A program made the position numbers and the translations under genes. From assembly GCF_039527675.1 (NCBI RefSeq), contig NZ_BAAAKI010000017.1, positions 23,194 to 87,193 of the forward strand: a stretch of 64,000 nt of DNA, read 5' to 3'. This stretch comes from Luteococcus sanguinis (GTDB lineage: Bacteria > Actinomycetota > Actinomycetes > Propionibacteriales > Propionibacteriaceae). The notes below the pieces were generated by a model, which had not been told where the DNA came from, did no database searches, and saw only the letters and a list, made by a program, of their open reading frames with translations. Shown here one piece after another: positions 35,801-43,730 of this stretch (position 1 is the first letter of the stretch; the number at the start of each line of letters is the position of its first letter).

Positions 35801-35809
35801 CGGGTCTCC

Positions 35810-36766
35810 TCACTCGAACAGCACGTACTCTGGCACCGGCCGCAGCCCCAGTACCTCTGCCGCGGTCATCACGCGTCCACCGGTCGCCGCGTCTTCCTCG
35901 TAGAAGAGCTTGAAACCGGGGTGGACGAACTCCGGCATGGTCGCGACCACACGCTCCCATGTTGCCGTCTTCGCACTTGGCGATCCGATGCCATCCACCG
36001 ACTTCACCATCACGACGCCCTTGTGGGCGCTCAGCTGTTGTTCGTTGCGCACGACACCAGGGTTGAGCTGGTGATAGACCATCACCTTCTCGGGCAGGTG
36101 GTGGCTCGCGACGATGCCGGCCAGGTACTTCGCCGATGCGTTCAACTCCTTGCCCGACGTGTGCCCGAAGACCTTGCCCGGGGTCTGCCCCGCCGAGACA
36201 GCCCACTCCGGGTCCAGCGCGACGCCGACGTCCGGCTGGGCCAGCCAGCCCTGGTAGGCCTTGAGTTCGTCGACGAAATCGGCCCGACCGGGCTGGATGT
36301 TCAACAGCAGCAGGGCCTTGCGTTTGCGCGCGACGGCGAGCCACTCCTCGATCACCGAATCGTCGACGCGGGTGCGGTACATCCCGTCGCGGCCGGGGGA
36401 CGAGTGGACGGTGGTCGCGATCAGCTCCATCACGGGCAGCACCTCGCGTCCCTTCGCGTAGGGCTTGGCGCGCTGCTCCATCTCGACCACGCGCTCATCC
36501 AGGTCGCCGATTCCGAGTCGCCCCTGACCGGGGGCGTCCGGGGCACCGGAATAGCCGAACAAGCGGTGGGCCGGGAAGATCGTCCGACCACCGCGGGGCA
36601 GCTCAAGCGCAGGCTGCGCGGACGGCGTGGCCGACGCAGTGGGCGTGGGTGCAGTCTGGTCAGTAGTGCTCGTGGGTGCGGTCTGGTCGGCGGTGGACGT
36701 GGAGCATCCGGCCGCCAGCACGACCAGCAAAGTGGCTAGGGCTCGGCGCACAGCGATCAACGCCAC
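35810..36766 (-). CDS. Lipoprotein, possible glycosidase-like barrel
   Basis: A 318-residue lipoprotein: a signal sequence ending in the lipobox VLAAGC near residue 21, a Thr/Ala/Pro-rich linker to about 50, then a globular domain. That domain has strands and acidic residues spaced as in a TIM barrel (VMELIATTVH, LLLLNIQPGRAD, VGVALDPEWAV, VMVYHQLNPG, GVVMVKSVDG). The conserved LDPEW and NPG resemble a small actinobacterial family with no known activity. It overlaps nadE by ten bases. Confidence 0.75.
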   Translation of the reverse strand: MALIAVRRALATLLVVLAAGCSTSTADQTAPTSTTDQTAPTPTASATPSAQPALELPRGGRTIFPAHRLFGYSGAPDAPGQGRLGIGDLDERVVEMEQRAKPYAKGREVLPVMELIATTVHSSPGRDGMYRTRVDDSVIEEWLAVARKRKALLLLNIQPGRADFVDELKAYQGWLAQPDVGVALDPEWAVSAGQTPGKVFGHTSGKELNASAKYLAGIVASHHLPEKVMVYHQLNPGVVRNEQQLSAHKGVVMVKSVDGIGSPSAKTATWERVVATMPEFVHPGFKLFYEEDAATGGRVMTAAEVLGLRPVPEYVLFE

Positions 36767-37578
36767 CAGGTGTCATGGATCGTGACGGGCGTGGCGCGCT
36801 TGTGGCGCGTTCGCAGGTACTTCTGCTCCAGCTTCTCGGCCACCTCGTCGGGGATCTGCTCGCCCTGCAGGTAGGCGTCGATCTGGTCGTAGGTGATGCC
36901 CAGCTCGTCCTCGTCGGTGCGCAGCGGCTTGCCATCCAACAGGTCGGCGGTGGGCACCTTGGCCCACAACTGCTCGGGCGCCCCGAGGTGCTGCAGAAGC
37001 TGGCGGTTCTGGCCCTTGTCGAGGCCGAAGAGCGGCAGGATGTCCGCTCCCCCGTCGCCGAATTTGGTGAAGAAGCCGGTCACGGACTCGGCGCCGTGGT
37101 CGGTGCCGATCACCAGCATGTTCTTCTCGCCGGCGATGGCGTACTGGGCAACCATGCGCATCCGGGCCTTGACGTTGCCCTTGTTGAAATCGCTGATCTG
37201 CATGCCCATCGCCTCCTCGAAGGCGTTCTCCATGCCGTCGGTGGCGGGCTTGATGTTCAGCGTGACCTCGGTGGAGGCATCCACCCAGCGCATCGCCGCT
37301 GCTGCATCCGCCTCGTCGGCCTGCACACCGTGCGGCAGCCGGACGGCGACGAAGTCGGCTTCGACGCCATCGGCCCTCAAGCGGTCAACAGCCATCTGGG
37401 CCAGCCGGCCGGCCAGGGTCGAGTCGATCCCCCCGCTGATCCCCAGCACGAAGCCCGTTGTGTGGGTGGCCTTGAGGTACTCGCACAAGAAGGCGACCCG
37501 CCGCTCAACTTCCACGGCAGGGTCGATCGCGGGCTTGACGCCCATCTCGTCGATGATGGTCTTCTGCAGGTCGCGCAT
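36757..37578 (-). CDS. nadE: NAD(+) synthetase, ammonia-dependent
   Basis: A 273-residue enzyme that amidates nicotinic acid adenine dinucleotide to NAD. The PP-loop LGISGGIDSTLAG is near residue 45, and GTDHGAESVTGFFTKFGDGGADILPL near 160-185 covers the NaAD site. The length matches the short, ammonia-using class without a glutaminase domain. The ATG at 37578 heads a seven-gene leftward run with gaps of ten bases or less or overlaps. Confidence 0.93.
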   Translation of the reverse strand: MRDLQKTIIDEMGVKPAIDPAVEVERRVAFLCEYLKATHTTGFVLGISGGIDSTLAGRLAQMAVDRLRADGVEADFVAVRLPHGVQADEADAAAAMRWVDASTEVTLNIKPATDGMENAFEEAMGMQISDFNKGNVKARMRMVAQYAIAGEKNMLVIGTDHGAESVTGFFTKFGDGGADILPLFGLDKGQNRQLLQHLGAPEQLWAKVPTADLLDGKPLRTDEDELGITYDQIDAYLQGEQIPDEVAEKLEQKYLRTRHKRATPVTIHDTWWR

Positions 37579-37636
37579 GGCACAAATCTAGGGCCGCGCC
37601 GGCATCCGTCCAACCGGACGGACGCCAACGCGGCCC

Positions 37637-37674
37637 CTGAGTTCTGGAGGGTCAGCTGAGTTCTGGCGGGTCAG
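37637..37674. repeat. 19-bp tandem duplication between nadE and lpd
   Basis: CTGAGTTCTGGAGGGTCAG is followed directly by a copy with one change (37637-37655, 37656-37674). It lies 60 bases upstream of nadE, just after the lpd stop, and may affect neither gene. Confidence 0.6.
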
Positions 37675-37681
37675 CTTGTGA

Positions 37682-39082
37682 TCAGAAGTTGATCATGTGG
37701 CCGACAATGCCCTCGGCGGCCTCCTTCAGCGCCTCCGACAGGGTCGGGTGCGCGTGCACGGTACGGCCGATCTCGTCGGCGCGCAGATCGTACTGCTGGG
37801 CGAGCACCAGCTCGGGCAGCAGTTCGGTCACGTCGGGGCCGATCATGTGGGCACCGAGGATCTCGTTGGTGTTCTTGTCGGCGATGATCTTCACGAAGCC
37901 GACGCCCTCACCCAGCCCCCAGGCCTTGCCGTTGGCGGCGAAGGGGAACTTCGCCGCCTTGGTCTCGAAGCCCTTGGCCTGCGCCTGCTCCTCGGTGTAG
38001 CCCATGGAGCCGATCTGCGGCTGGCAGTAGGTGGCGCGCGGGATGAAGTCGTAGTTCACCGGGAAGGTCTCCGCTCCCGCGATGGTCTCCGCGGCGACGA
38101 CGCCCTGGGCCTCGGCGACGTGGGCCAGCATCATCTTGCCGGTGCAATCGCCGATGGCGAAGATGCCCTCGACATTGGTTCGCAGGTAGTCGTCCACCGC
38201 GATGGCGCCGCGGTCGGTCAGCTGCACGCCGGTCTTCTCGAGCCCGAAGCCCTCGGTGCGGGGCGCGAAGCCCATCGCCTGCATGAACTTGTCGGCTTCG
38301 AGCACCTGCTCGTCGCCACCCTTGGCCGGCGCCACGGTGACGCGAACGCCCTGGCCGTGGTCTTCCACGGTCTTCACCGCGGTGCTCGGCATCAGCTTGA
38401 TGCCCAGCTTCTTGTACTGCTTGGTCAGCTCGGCGGAGATCTCGGGATCCTCGGCGGGCACGACGCGGTCCAGGTACTCGACGATCGTGACGTCGACGCC
38501 GTAGCTGTTGAGGACATAGGCAAACTCCGTGCCGATGGCCCCCGAGCCGCCGATGATGATCGACTTCGGAAGCTGGTCGGCGAGGATCTGCTCCTTGTAG
38601 GTCACGACATTCTGGCTGACCTGGGTGCCCGGCAGCAGCTTGGTGGTCGCACCTGCGGCGATGATGCAGGCGTCGAAGGTGAGCTCCTCGGTGGAGCCGT
38701 CTTCCTTGGCGACGCTGATCGCCTTCGGGCCAGTGAAGGTGCCCCAGCCGGAGAACTCGGTGACCTTGTTCTTCTTCATCAGGAAGTGGATGCCCTTGAC
38801 CATCCGGTCGCTGACCGCACGGGAACGGGTGAAGGCCTTGCCGTAGTCGGCGGTCACCTCACCGGACAGGCCGAAGGTACCGGCCTCCTTGGTGACGAGA
38901 TGGACGATCTCGGCGTTGCGCAGGAGCGACTTGGTGGGGATGCAGCCGATGTTCAGGCAGACACCGCCCCAGTACTCCTTCTCGATGATGGCGACCTTCT
39001 TGCCCAGCTGGGCGGCGCGAATGGCGGCGACGTAGCCACCGGGGCCAGCGCCAAGGACAACGACGTCGAAATGAGAGCTCAT
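37682..39082 (-). CDS. lpd: Dihydrolipoyl dehydrogenase
   Basis: A 466-residue flavoprotein, the E3 component of pyruvate and 2-oxoglutarate dehydrogenase complexes. FAD-binding VVVLGAGPGGYVAA (6-19), redox-active disulfide GGVCLNIGCIPTK (near 40), NAD-binding IIIGGSGAIGTEFAY (near 180), second FAD motif FAIGDCTGKMMLAH (near 310) and catalytic HAHPTLSEALKEA near 440 are all intact. The ATG at 39082 gives the normal length; the longer open frame upstream is non-coding in appearance. Confidence 0.95.
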   Translation of the reverse strand: MSSHFDVVVLGAGPGGYVAAIRAAQLGKKVAIIEKEYWGGVCLNIGCIPTKSLLRNAEIVHLVTKEAGTFGLSGEVTADYGKAFTRSRAVSDRMVKGIHFLMKKNKVTEFSGWGTFTGPKAISVAKEDGSTEELTFDACIIAAGATTKLLPGTQVSQNVVTYKEQILADQLPKSIIIGGSGAIGTEFAYVLNSYGVDVTIVEYLDRVVPAEDPEISAELTKQYKKLGIKLMPSTAVKTVEDHGQGVRVTVAPAKGGDEQVLEADKFMQAMGFAPRTEGFGLEKTGVQLTDRGAIAVDDYLRTNVEGIFAIGDCTGKMMLAHVAEAQGVVAAETIAGAETFPVNYDFIPRATYCQPQIGSMGYTEEQAQAKGFETKAAKFPFAANGKAWGLGEGVGFVKIIADKNTNEILGAHMIGPDVTELLPELVLAQQYDLRADEIGRTVHAHPTLSEALKEAAEGIVGHMINF

Positions 39083-39122
39083 GAGTTGCACTCTATTCCA
39101 CGCCGGGAGGCGCTTCGCGATG

Positions 39123-39656
39123 TCATTCGTTGACCAGTACGGGCACTCCGACGCTGGCCGAGACGACCTTGGACGCGATGCCGGCGGGGGCCCTGATCTC
39201 GAACTCCTCCGAGGGGTGCGGGTCGACGCTCGCCCCGGGGGCGGCCGAGGCCTCCTCGTGCGTGTGCGCGCCATCGAGGTGGTGGGTGAAGCGGGAGGTG
39301 CCCAGCAGCCTGCCCGAGGCGTCATGGAAGCCGGCCACCACCTGCAGCTCCAACAGCTCCGAGACGTCGGAGGTGACGCGGAGCGTGCCGCTGACCGTCG
39401 AGCCGTCAAGCGTCAAATCGCTGAGGGTGAAGCGGTCATCGAAGGGCCCGGCGACCTGCACGACCCGTCCGGCAGCAGGGCTCGCGGTGGCCATCGAGGC
39501 AAGCGTCGGGTCACCACTCGCAGGCGTCAGCGAGGGAAAGCTGGTCATGGCGGCGGACGAGGGGTCGGGCGCGGTGACCTCCTCGCTGGAACAGGCGCCC
39601 AGAGCCAGGCTGGCGAGGGCGGCGGTCAGGACGGTACGGCGGGTAGGACGCGGCAT
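39123..39656 (-). CDS. Lipoprotein of unknown function
   Basis: A 177-residue lipoprotein: twin-Arg-flavoured start (MPRPTRRTVLTAALASLALG) and lipobox LALGAC, then a Ser/Thr/Pro linker and a beta-rich domain of about 110 residues (VSGTLRVTSDVSELLELQVV) that resembles the FxLYD/transthyretin-like fold. GAGGAAG lies six bases before the ATG at 39656. Upstream the same frame stays open through 15-bp repeats, but the ribosome site favours this start. Confidence 0.7.
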   Translation of the reverse strand: MPRPTRRTVLTAALASLALGACSSEEVTAPDPSSAAMTSFPSLTPASGDPTLASMATASPAAGRVVQVAGPFDDRFTLSDLTLDGSTVSGTLRVTSDVSELLELQVVAGFHDASGRLLGTSRFTHHLDGAHTHEEASAAPGASVDPHPSEEFEIRAPAGIASKVVSASVGVPVLVNE

Positions 39657-39679
39657 GTCTTCCTCTGCTGCTGTTCGGG

Positions 39680-39739
39680 GCGGATGCGTTGGGGTCGGAT
39701 GCGTTGGTGTCGACCCCGTTGGTGTCGACCCCATTGGGG
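39680..39739. repeat. Four 15-bp repeats upstream of a lipoprotein gene
   Basis: Four imperfect 15-base units run end to end (39680-39694 to 39725-39739; the last two are TCGACCCCGTTGGTG and TCGACCCCATTGGGG). On the minus strand they would encode a GSTPT-like repeat in frame with the lipoprotein, much like the GSTST-coding repeats at 32531-32590, but they lie before its start. Confidence 0.55.
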
Positions 39740-39761
39740 GGGTGAATGCAGTGGGAGTGCA

Positions 39762-39798
39762 CACGTGGGGCTGGACGGTTCCCGTCCAGCCCCACGTG
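39762..39798 (-). terminator. Strong hairpin terminator after phoA
   Basis: Perfect 17-base arms (CACGTGGGGCTGGACGG and its complement) enclose a 3-base loop, about 45 bases past the phoA stop. No T-run follows on either strand. The position and strength fit an intrinsic actinobacterial terminator for phoA, separating it from the downstream lipoprotein gene. Confidence 0.75.
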
Positions 39799-39844
39799 CT
39801 GGTGCCCCCTGGTCGAGATGGGGTTCTTGAGGGTACTGCTGGCG

Positions 39845-41341
39845 TCAGGCGACGACGCCGAGAGCCTGGCCGACGATGTCGAACAAGTCGGTGTTCTCGA
39901 TGGAGCCTGCGACCTTGTAGGAGGACGGGCCGTAGCCGTAGACCGGCACGTCGGCACCGGTGTGGTTGCCCGACAGGTAGCTCAGCCACAGGCTGGCTTC
40001 CTTGGTGCCGTCCTCGACGCCAGCGGGGTCGTCGACGGTGCGGAAGGTTGCGGGGCCGAAGTTGGCCGTGTCAGCCGAGCCGGAGCCGTTGATGATGCCG
40101 GACGAGCGCTTTGGGTCCAGGGCGCCAGACTTGGCCCGCGAGGGGGTCGAGTTGTTGGCGGTGTTCCCCGAGTCGACATTCGCTGGCGGGGTCACGGCCT
40201 CGGCGTTGGTGTAGGTGCCCTTCTCGATGATGTTGAAGCCCGCGCACTCGTGGTCGGCGGTGACGATGACCAGGGTGTGCTTGTCCTTCTTCGCGTAGTC
40301 GAGGGCGACGCGGACGGCCTCGTCGAAGGCCTTGGTCTCCTCCAAAGTCTGCGCGGCGTCGTTGGCGTGCGAGCGCTTGTCGATCAGGGCGCCCTCGACC
40401 TGCAGGTAGAAGCCCTTCTTGCCCTTGTTCGTGTCGAGCAGCTCGATCGACTTGCGGGTCATTTCGGCCAGGTTCGGCTCCTTCGCCTCGGCACTGGCCG
40501 GGTTCAGGCGCTTGCTGCGCTCGATGGTCAGGTTGCCCTTGTTGTACAGGGCGAAGACCTTGTTGCCCTTCTTGGACGCCTTGAGGCGGTTCAGGTCCTG
40601 CTCGGTCGCGACGCGCTGGGCGGCGGGCGAGCCGAGGACGGTGTAGCCCTGTGCCTTCAGCGACTGCTCGTCGGTGGCGTCGAAGCGGCTCAGGCCACCG
40701 CCCATGATGACGTCGGCCACGCCATTGCGGGCGATCTGGTCGGCGACGGGGGTGACGCGGACGTCGGAGGTGGGAAGCTCGGTGCCACCGGTGACCGTCG
40801 GGTACTGGCAGGCGGCGGCGGAGTAGTTCGGGCCCTGGCATCCGCGCAGGAGCACATGGCTCATCTGCCCGGCAGGGGTGGCGTCGGTGATCTCGGCGGT
40901 GGAGACATTGCCGGTGCGGTAGCCGGCCTTCTTGGCGAGCTCCATGACCGTGGGCTTGACGTTGCCCTTTGCGTCGACGCCAAGCGCGGCGTTGTAGGTC
41001 TTGACGCCGGAGGCCCACGCGGTGGCCGCGGACGCGGAGTCGGTGACGTAGTTGGGGACGAAGTCCGACTCGCCCGGCTGACCGGAGTTCGCCTCGACCG
41101 AGTAGGTGCGATTCTGGCCGACATTGGGCAGCGTCTCCATGACGAGCTTGCCGTCGGCGCCGTAGTAGCGCTCGCGGGCAGCGCTGACGTGGGTGCGGCC
41201 CATGCCGTCGCCGAGCAGGTAGATGACGTTGTGGATCTCGTTGCTGCGCGAGCGGTTGGCCTCTGCGGCCCCCGCCCCGGCGCCGGCGACGAGCGACAGC
41301 GACGCTGCGGCGATCGCTGCAACCTTGAGGGTCTTGCCCAT
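39845..41341 (-). CDS. phoA: Alkaline phosphatase, secreted
   Basis: A 498-residue PhoA-family alkaline phosphatase that frees phosphate from organic esters outside the cell. A signal peptide (about residues 1-28, ending AAEA) precedes the metal-site Asp in YLLGDGMGRTHV. The nucleophile Ser is in VTDSASAATAWASG near residue 100, HAND near 330 and VTADHECAG near 370 bind metal, and the last zinc His is in GNHTGADVPVYGYGP near 465. It is followed by a strong terminator. Phosphate control is expected for the family, but no PHO box could be assigned. Confidence 0.93.
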   Translation of the reverse strand: MGKTLKVAAIAAASLSLVAGAGAGAAEANRSRSNEIHNVIYLLGDGMGRTHVSAARERYYGADGKLVMETLPNVGQNRTYSVEANSGQPGESDFVPNYVTDSASAATAWASGVKTYNAALGVDAKGNVKPTVMELAKKAGYRTGNVSTAEITDATPAGQMSHVLLRGCQGPNYSAAACQYPTVTGGTELPTSDVRVTPVADQIARNGVADVIMGGGLSRFDATDEQSLKAQGYTVLGSPAAQRVATEQDLNRLKASKKGNKVFALYNKGNLTIERSKRLNPASAEAKEPNLAEMTRKSIELLDTNKGKKGFYLQVEGALIDKRSHANDAAQTLEETKAFDEAVRVALDYAKKDKHTLVIVTADHECAGFNIIEKGTYTNAEAVTPPANVDSGNTANNSTPSRAKSGALDPKRSSGIINGSGSADTANFGPATFRTVDDPAGVEDGTKEASLWLSYLSGNHTGADVPVYGYGPSSYKVAGSIENTDLFDIVGQALGVVA

Positions 41342-41562
41342 CTCTGGTTCCTTTCGAAGGGGTGGCCCGATAGTGGGTACCAGGCTTGGACGACGCTAGG
41401 GGCGGACGTGGGCAGAGACGCGTCGTCCGGGTGACGAGGGGGTAAACCTGCCGTGACCGTAACCTCTGGACTGTCGTTCCAGTCGCATTCTGTGGGGCTG
41501 TTGAACGAACAACACGTCACCGGGTGGATGGATTATCTCAAACGTGAGTTACTCTGGTCGGC

Positions 41563-43092
41563 ATGACCGAGACCACTCCTGCCTCCATCGGCCGGCTGAT
41601 TCGCGATGCCCGCAAGCAGCGCGGGCTCACCCAGCACCAGCTCGCAGACGTCCTGAACACCTCGCAGAGTGCAGTGCACCGCATCGAGGCCGGGAACCAG
41701 AACCTGAGCCTGGAGATGATCAACCGCATCGCCGAGGCCCTCGAGTCCCCGCTGATCGCACCCGCCGACAACCGCACCACGAACCTGCGCATCGAGGGTG
41801 GCCGCAAGCTGTCCGGGTCGATCGAGGTGCGTTCGTCCAAGAACGCCGCCGTCGCGCTGCTGTGCGCCTCCCTCATCAACAAGGGCCGCACCACTCTTCG
41901 TGGCATCGCGCGCATCGAGGAGGTCAACCGCATCGTCGAGGTGCTCACCTCCGTGGGTGTCGAGGCCGCCTGGAATGCTGACAAGACCACGCTGACCCTC
42001 CACCGGCCCGCCGAGCTCCAGCTGGGCGAGATGAACCTGGACGCGGCCCGCCGTACCCGCTCGGTCATCATGTTCCTGGGCCCGTTGCTGCACCAGTACG
42101 ACAGCTTCCAGCTCCCCTACGCCGGCGGCTGCAACCTTGGCGCGCGCACCATCGAACCGCACCTGCAGGTGCTGCGTCCCTTCGGCCTCGACGTCGAGGC
42201 GACCGAGGGCTTCTACCAGGCCACCGTCGAGGTCTCCCGCGTCAACGAGGTGCGCCGCATCACCTTGACCGAGCGTGGCGACACCGTCACCGAGAATGCG
42301 CTGCTGGCCGCCGCGCAGACCCCGGGAACCACGATCCTGCGCAATGCCTCGCCCAACTACATGGTTCAGGACCTGTGCGTCTTCCTGCAGATGCTCGGCG
42401 TCACGATCGACGGCATCGGTTCGACCACCTTGACGATCACCGGCAATGCCGACATCGACAAGGACGTGGAGTATGACATCTCCGAGGACCCCATTGAGGC
42501 GATGAGCCTGTTGACCGCAGCGATCGTGACCGGCTCGGAGATGACGGTCACTCGGTGCCCCTACGAGTTCCTGGAGATCGAACTCGCGATCCTGGAGGAG
42601 ATGGGGCTGAAGTACTCGCTCTCGGACGAGTATGTCTCCCGCAATGGCTTCACCCGTCTGGTGGACATCACCGTCCACCCTTCGCAGCTGCACGCCTCGG
42701 CGGACAAGATCCACCCGCTGCCATTCCCGGGCCTGAACATCGACAACCTGCCCTTCTTCGCGGTCATCGCGGCCGTCGCCGACGGCCAGACGCTGATCCA
42801 CGACTGGGTCTACGAGAACCGCGCGATCCACCTGCTGGAGCTCAACAAGCTCGGCGGCAATGTGCAGCTGCTCGACCCGCACCGTCTGATCGTGAACGGC
42901 CCGACCCGCTGGCGCGGGCGCGACCTGGTCTGCCCGCCGGCGCTGCGCCCGGCCGTCTGCCTGCTGCTCGCGGCCCTCGCAGGCCGCGGCGATACGATCC
43001 TGCGCGATGTCTACGTCATCAACCGTGGCTACGAAGACCTGCCGGCCCGCCTGAACAAGTTGGGCGCCAACATCGAGGTCTTCCACGAGTGA
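41563..43092 (+). CDS. XRE helix-turn-helix fused to a MurA-like enolpyruvyl transferase
   Basis: A 509-residue fusion. Residues 8-62 are an XRE/Cro-type helix-turn-helix (IRDARKQRGLTQHQLADVL, then SQSAVHRIEAG). Residues 75-509 are an EPSP-synthase-fold domain like UDP-GlcNAc enolpyruvyl transferase, the first step of peptidoglycan synthesis. Key MurA residues seem kept: the Lys-Asn pair in SSKNAAVALL, the Cys in AGGCNLGART, the Asp in NIDNLPFF and the Arg in ALRPAVCLLL. The Cys implies the fosfomycin-sensitive form, unlike the Asp version in mycobacteria. It may be a second MurA, a regulator, or both. Confidence 0.88.
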   Translation: MTETTPASIGRLIRDARKQRGLTQHQLADVLNTSQSAVHRIEAGNQNLSLEMINRIAEALESPLIAPADNRTTNLRIEGGRKLSGSIEVRSSKNAAVALLCASLINKGRTTLRGIARIEEVNRIVEVLTSVGVEAAWNADKTTLTLHRPAELQLGEMNLDAARRTRSVIMFLGPLLHQYDSFQLPYAGGCNLGARTIEPHLQVLRPFGLDVEATEGFYQATVEVSRVNEVRRITLTERGDTVTENALLAAAQTPGTTILRNASPNYMVQDLCVFLQMLGVTIDGIGSTTLTITGNADIDKDVEYDISEDPIEAMSLLTAAIVTGSEMTVTRCPYEFLEIELAILEEMGLKYSLSDEYVSRNGFTRLVDITVHPSQLHASADKIHPLPFPGLNIDNLPFFAVIAAVADGQTLIHDWVYENRAIHLLELNKLGGNVQLLDPHRLIVNGPTRWRGRDLVCPPALRPAVCLLLAALAGRGDTILRDVYVINRGYEDLPARLNKLGANIEVFHE

Positions 43093-43132
43093 GCTGAACC
43101 GATCGGGCCCACAGGTCCGGTGCACACCGCAT

Positions 43133-43168
43133 CGAACGGCGCATCCCCGAATGGGGGTGCGCCGTTCG
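43133..43168. terminator. Hairpin terminator after the MurA-like gene
   Basis: A 16-base stem (CGAACGGCGCATCCCC with its complement, one G-T wobble) with a 4-base GAAT loop lies 40 bases after the MurA-like stop and before the convergent RNA ligase-like gene. It probably ends both transcripts. Confidence 0.8.
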
Positions 43169-43195
43169 GTCGTTTCGGGTTGGCGGTGAGGGTGT

Positions 43196-43723
43196 TCAGC
43201 AACCGAAGGGGAAGCGCGCCACCAGGTGGGTGTTGCCCTGCTCGTACCAGACCAGGTCGAGCTGTGCGACGCGGTAACTGGCAGGGAGCACGTCCCCCAG
43301 CCCCTCGGCGACGGACGCGACGTCGACCCCGGGTGCCAGCGCCTCCAGCGTCACGTGCGGTGAGACGCCGAACTGGCCGCGGTAGGGCACCACTTCGGGG
43401 AAGGTGCGCTGGGCTGCTCTCGTCAGCGCCTCGAACCGGGCGCGGGGCCATGCCGGGGTGTGGATCGTCCCGTTCTCGAAGAGCTCGACCTGTTCGCAGC
43501 GCGCCTCGAAAGGGGCACAGCTGGCGGCGAGGTTCGCGACCGACGCGAGATCCGGAACCTCGTCGAAGGGCCCCAGGACCGTGACATGGGCGTGGACGAA
43601 GTCTGGTCCGCGCCCCAGCAAGGAGGGGTCGTGGCGCAGGTACCCCGCGCGAACATGCTCGTCCAGCGGACGCACCGGCACCTGGAGCACCGCGTGCCCT
43701 GGCCAACGCTCGTCCTCAGCCAT
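43196..43723 (-). CDS. 2'-5' RNA ligase/phosphoesterase family protein
   Basis: A 175-residue 2H phosphoesterase. The two HxT motifs that define the family are HAHVTVLGPF near residue 44 and SPHVTLEAL near 127. Relatives open 2',3'-cyclic phosphates or join 2'-5' RNA ends; the substrate here is unknown. It lies seven bases downstream of pdxY and is probably co-transcribed with it. Confidence 0.82.
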   Translation of the reverse strand: MAEDERWPGHAVLQVPVRPLDEHVRAGYLRHDPSLLGRGPDFVHAHVTVLGPFDEVPDLASVANLAASCAPFEARCEQVELFENGTIHTPAWPRARFEALTRAAQRTFPEVVPYRGQFGVSPHVTLEALAPGVDVASVAEGLGDVLPASYRVAQLDLVWYEQGNTHLVARFPFGC

Positions 43724-43730
43724 GACAGCC

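Noticed and set aside
41342..41562. PHO box upstream of phoA
   Set aside because: GTTGAACGAACAAC near 41500 has some symmetry but does not form the direct-repeat pattern of actinobacterial PHO boxes.
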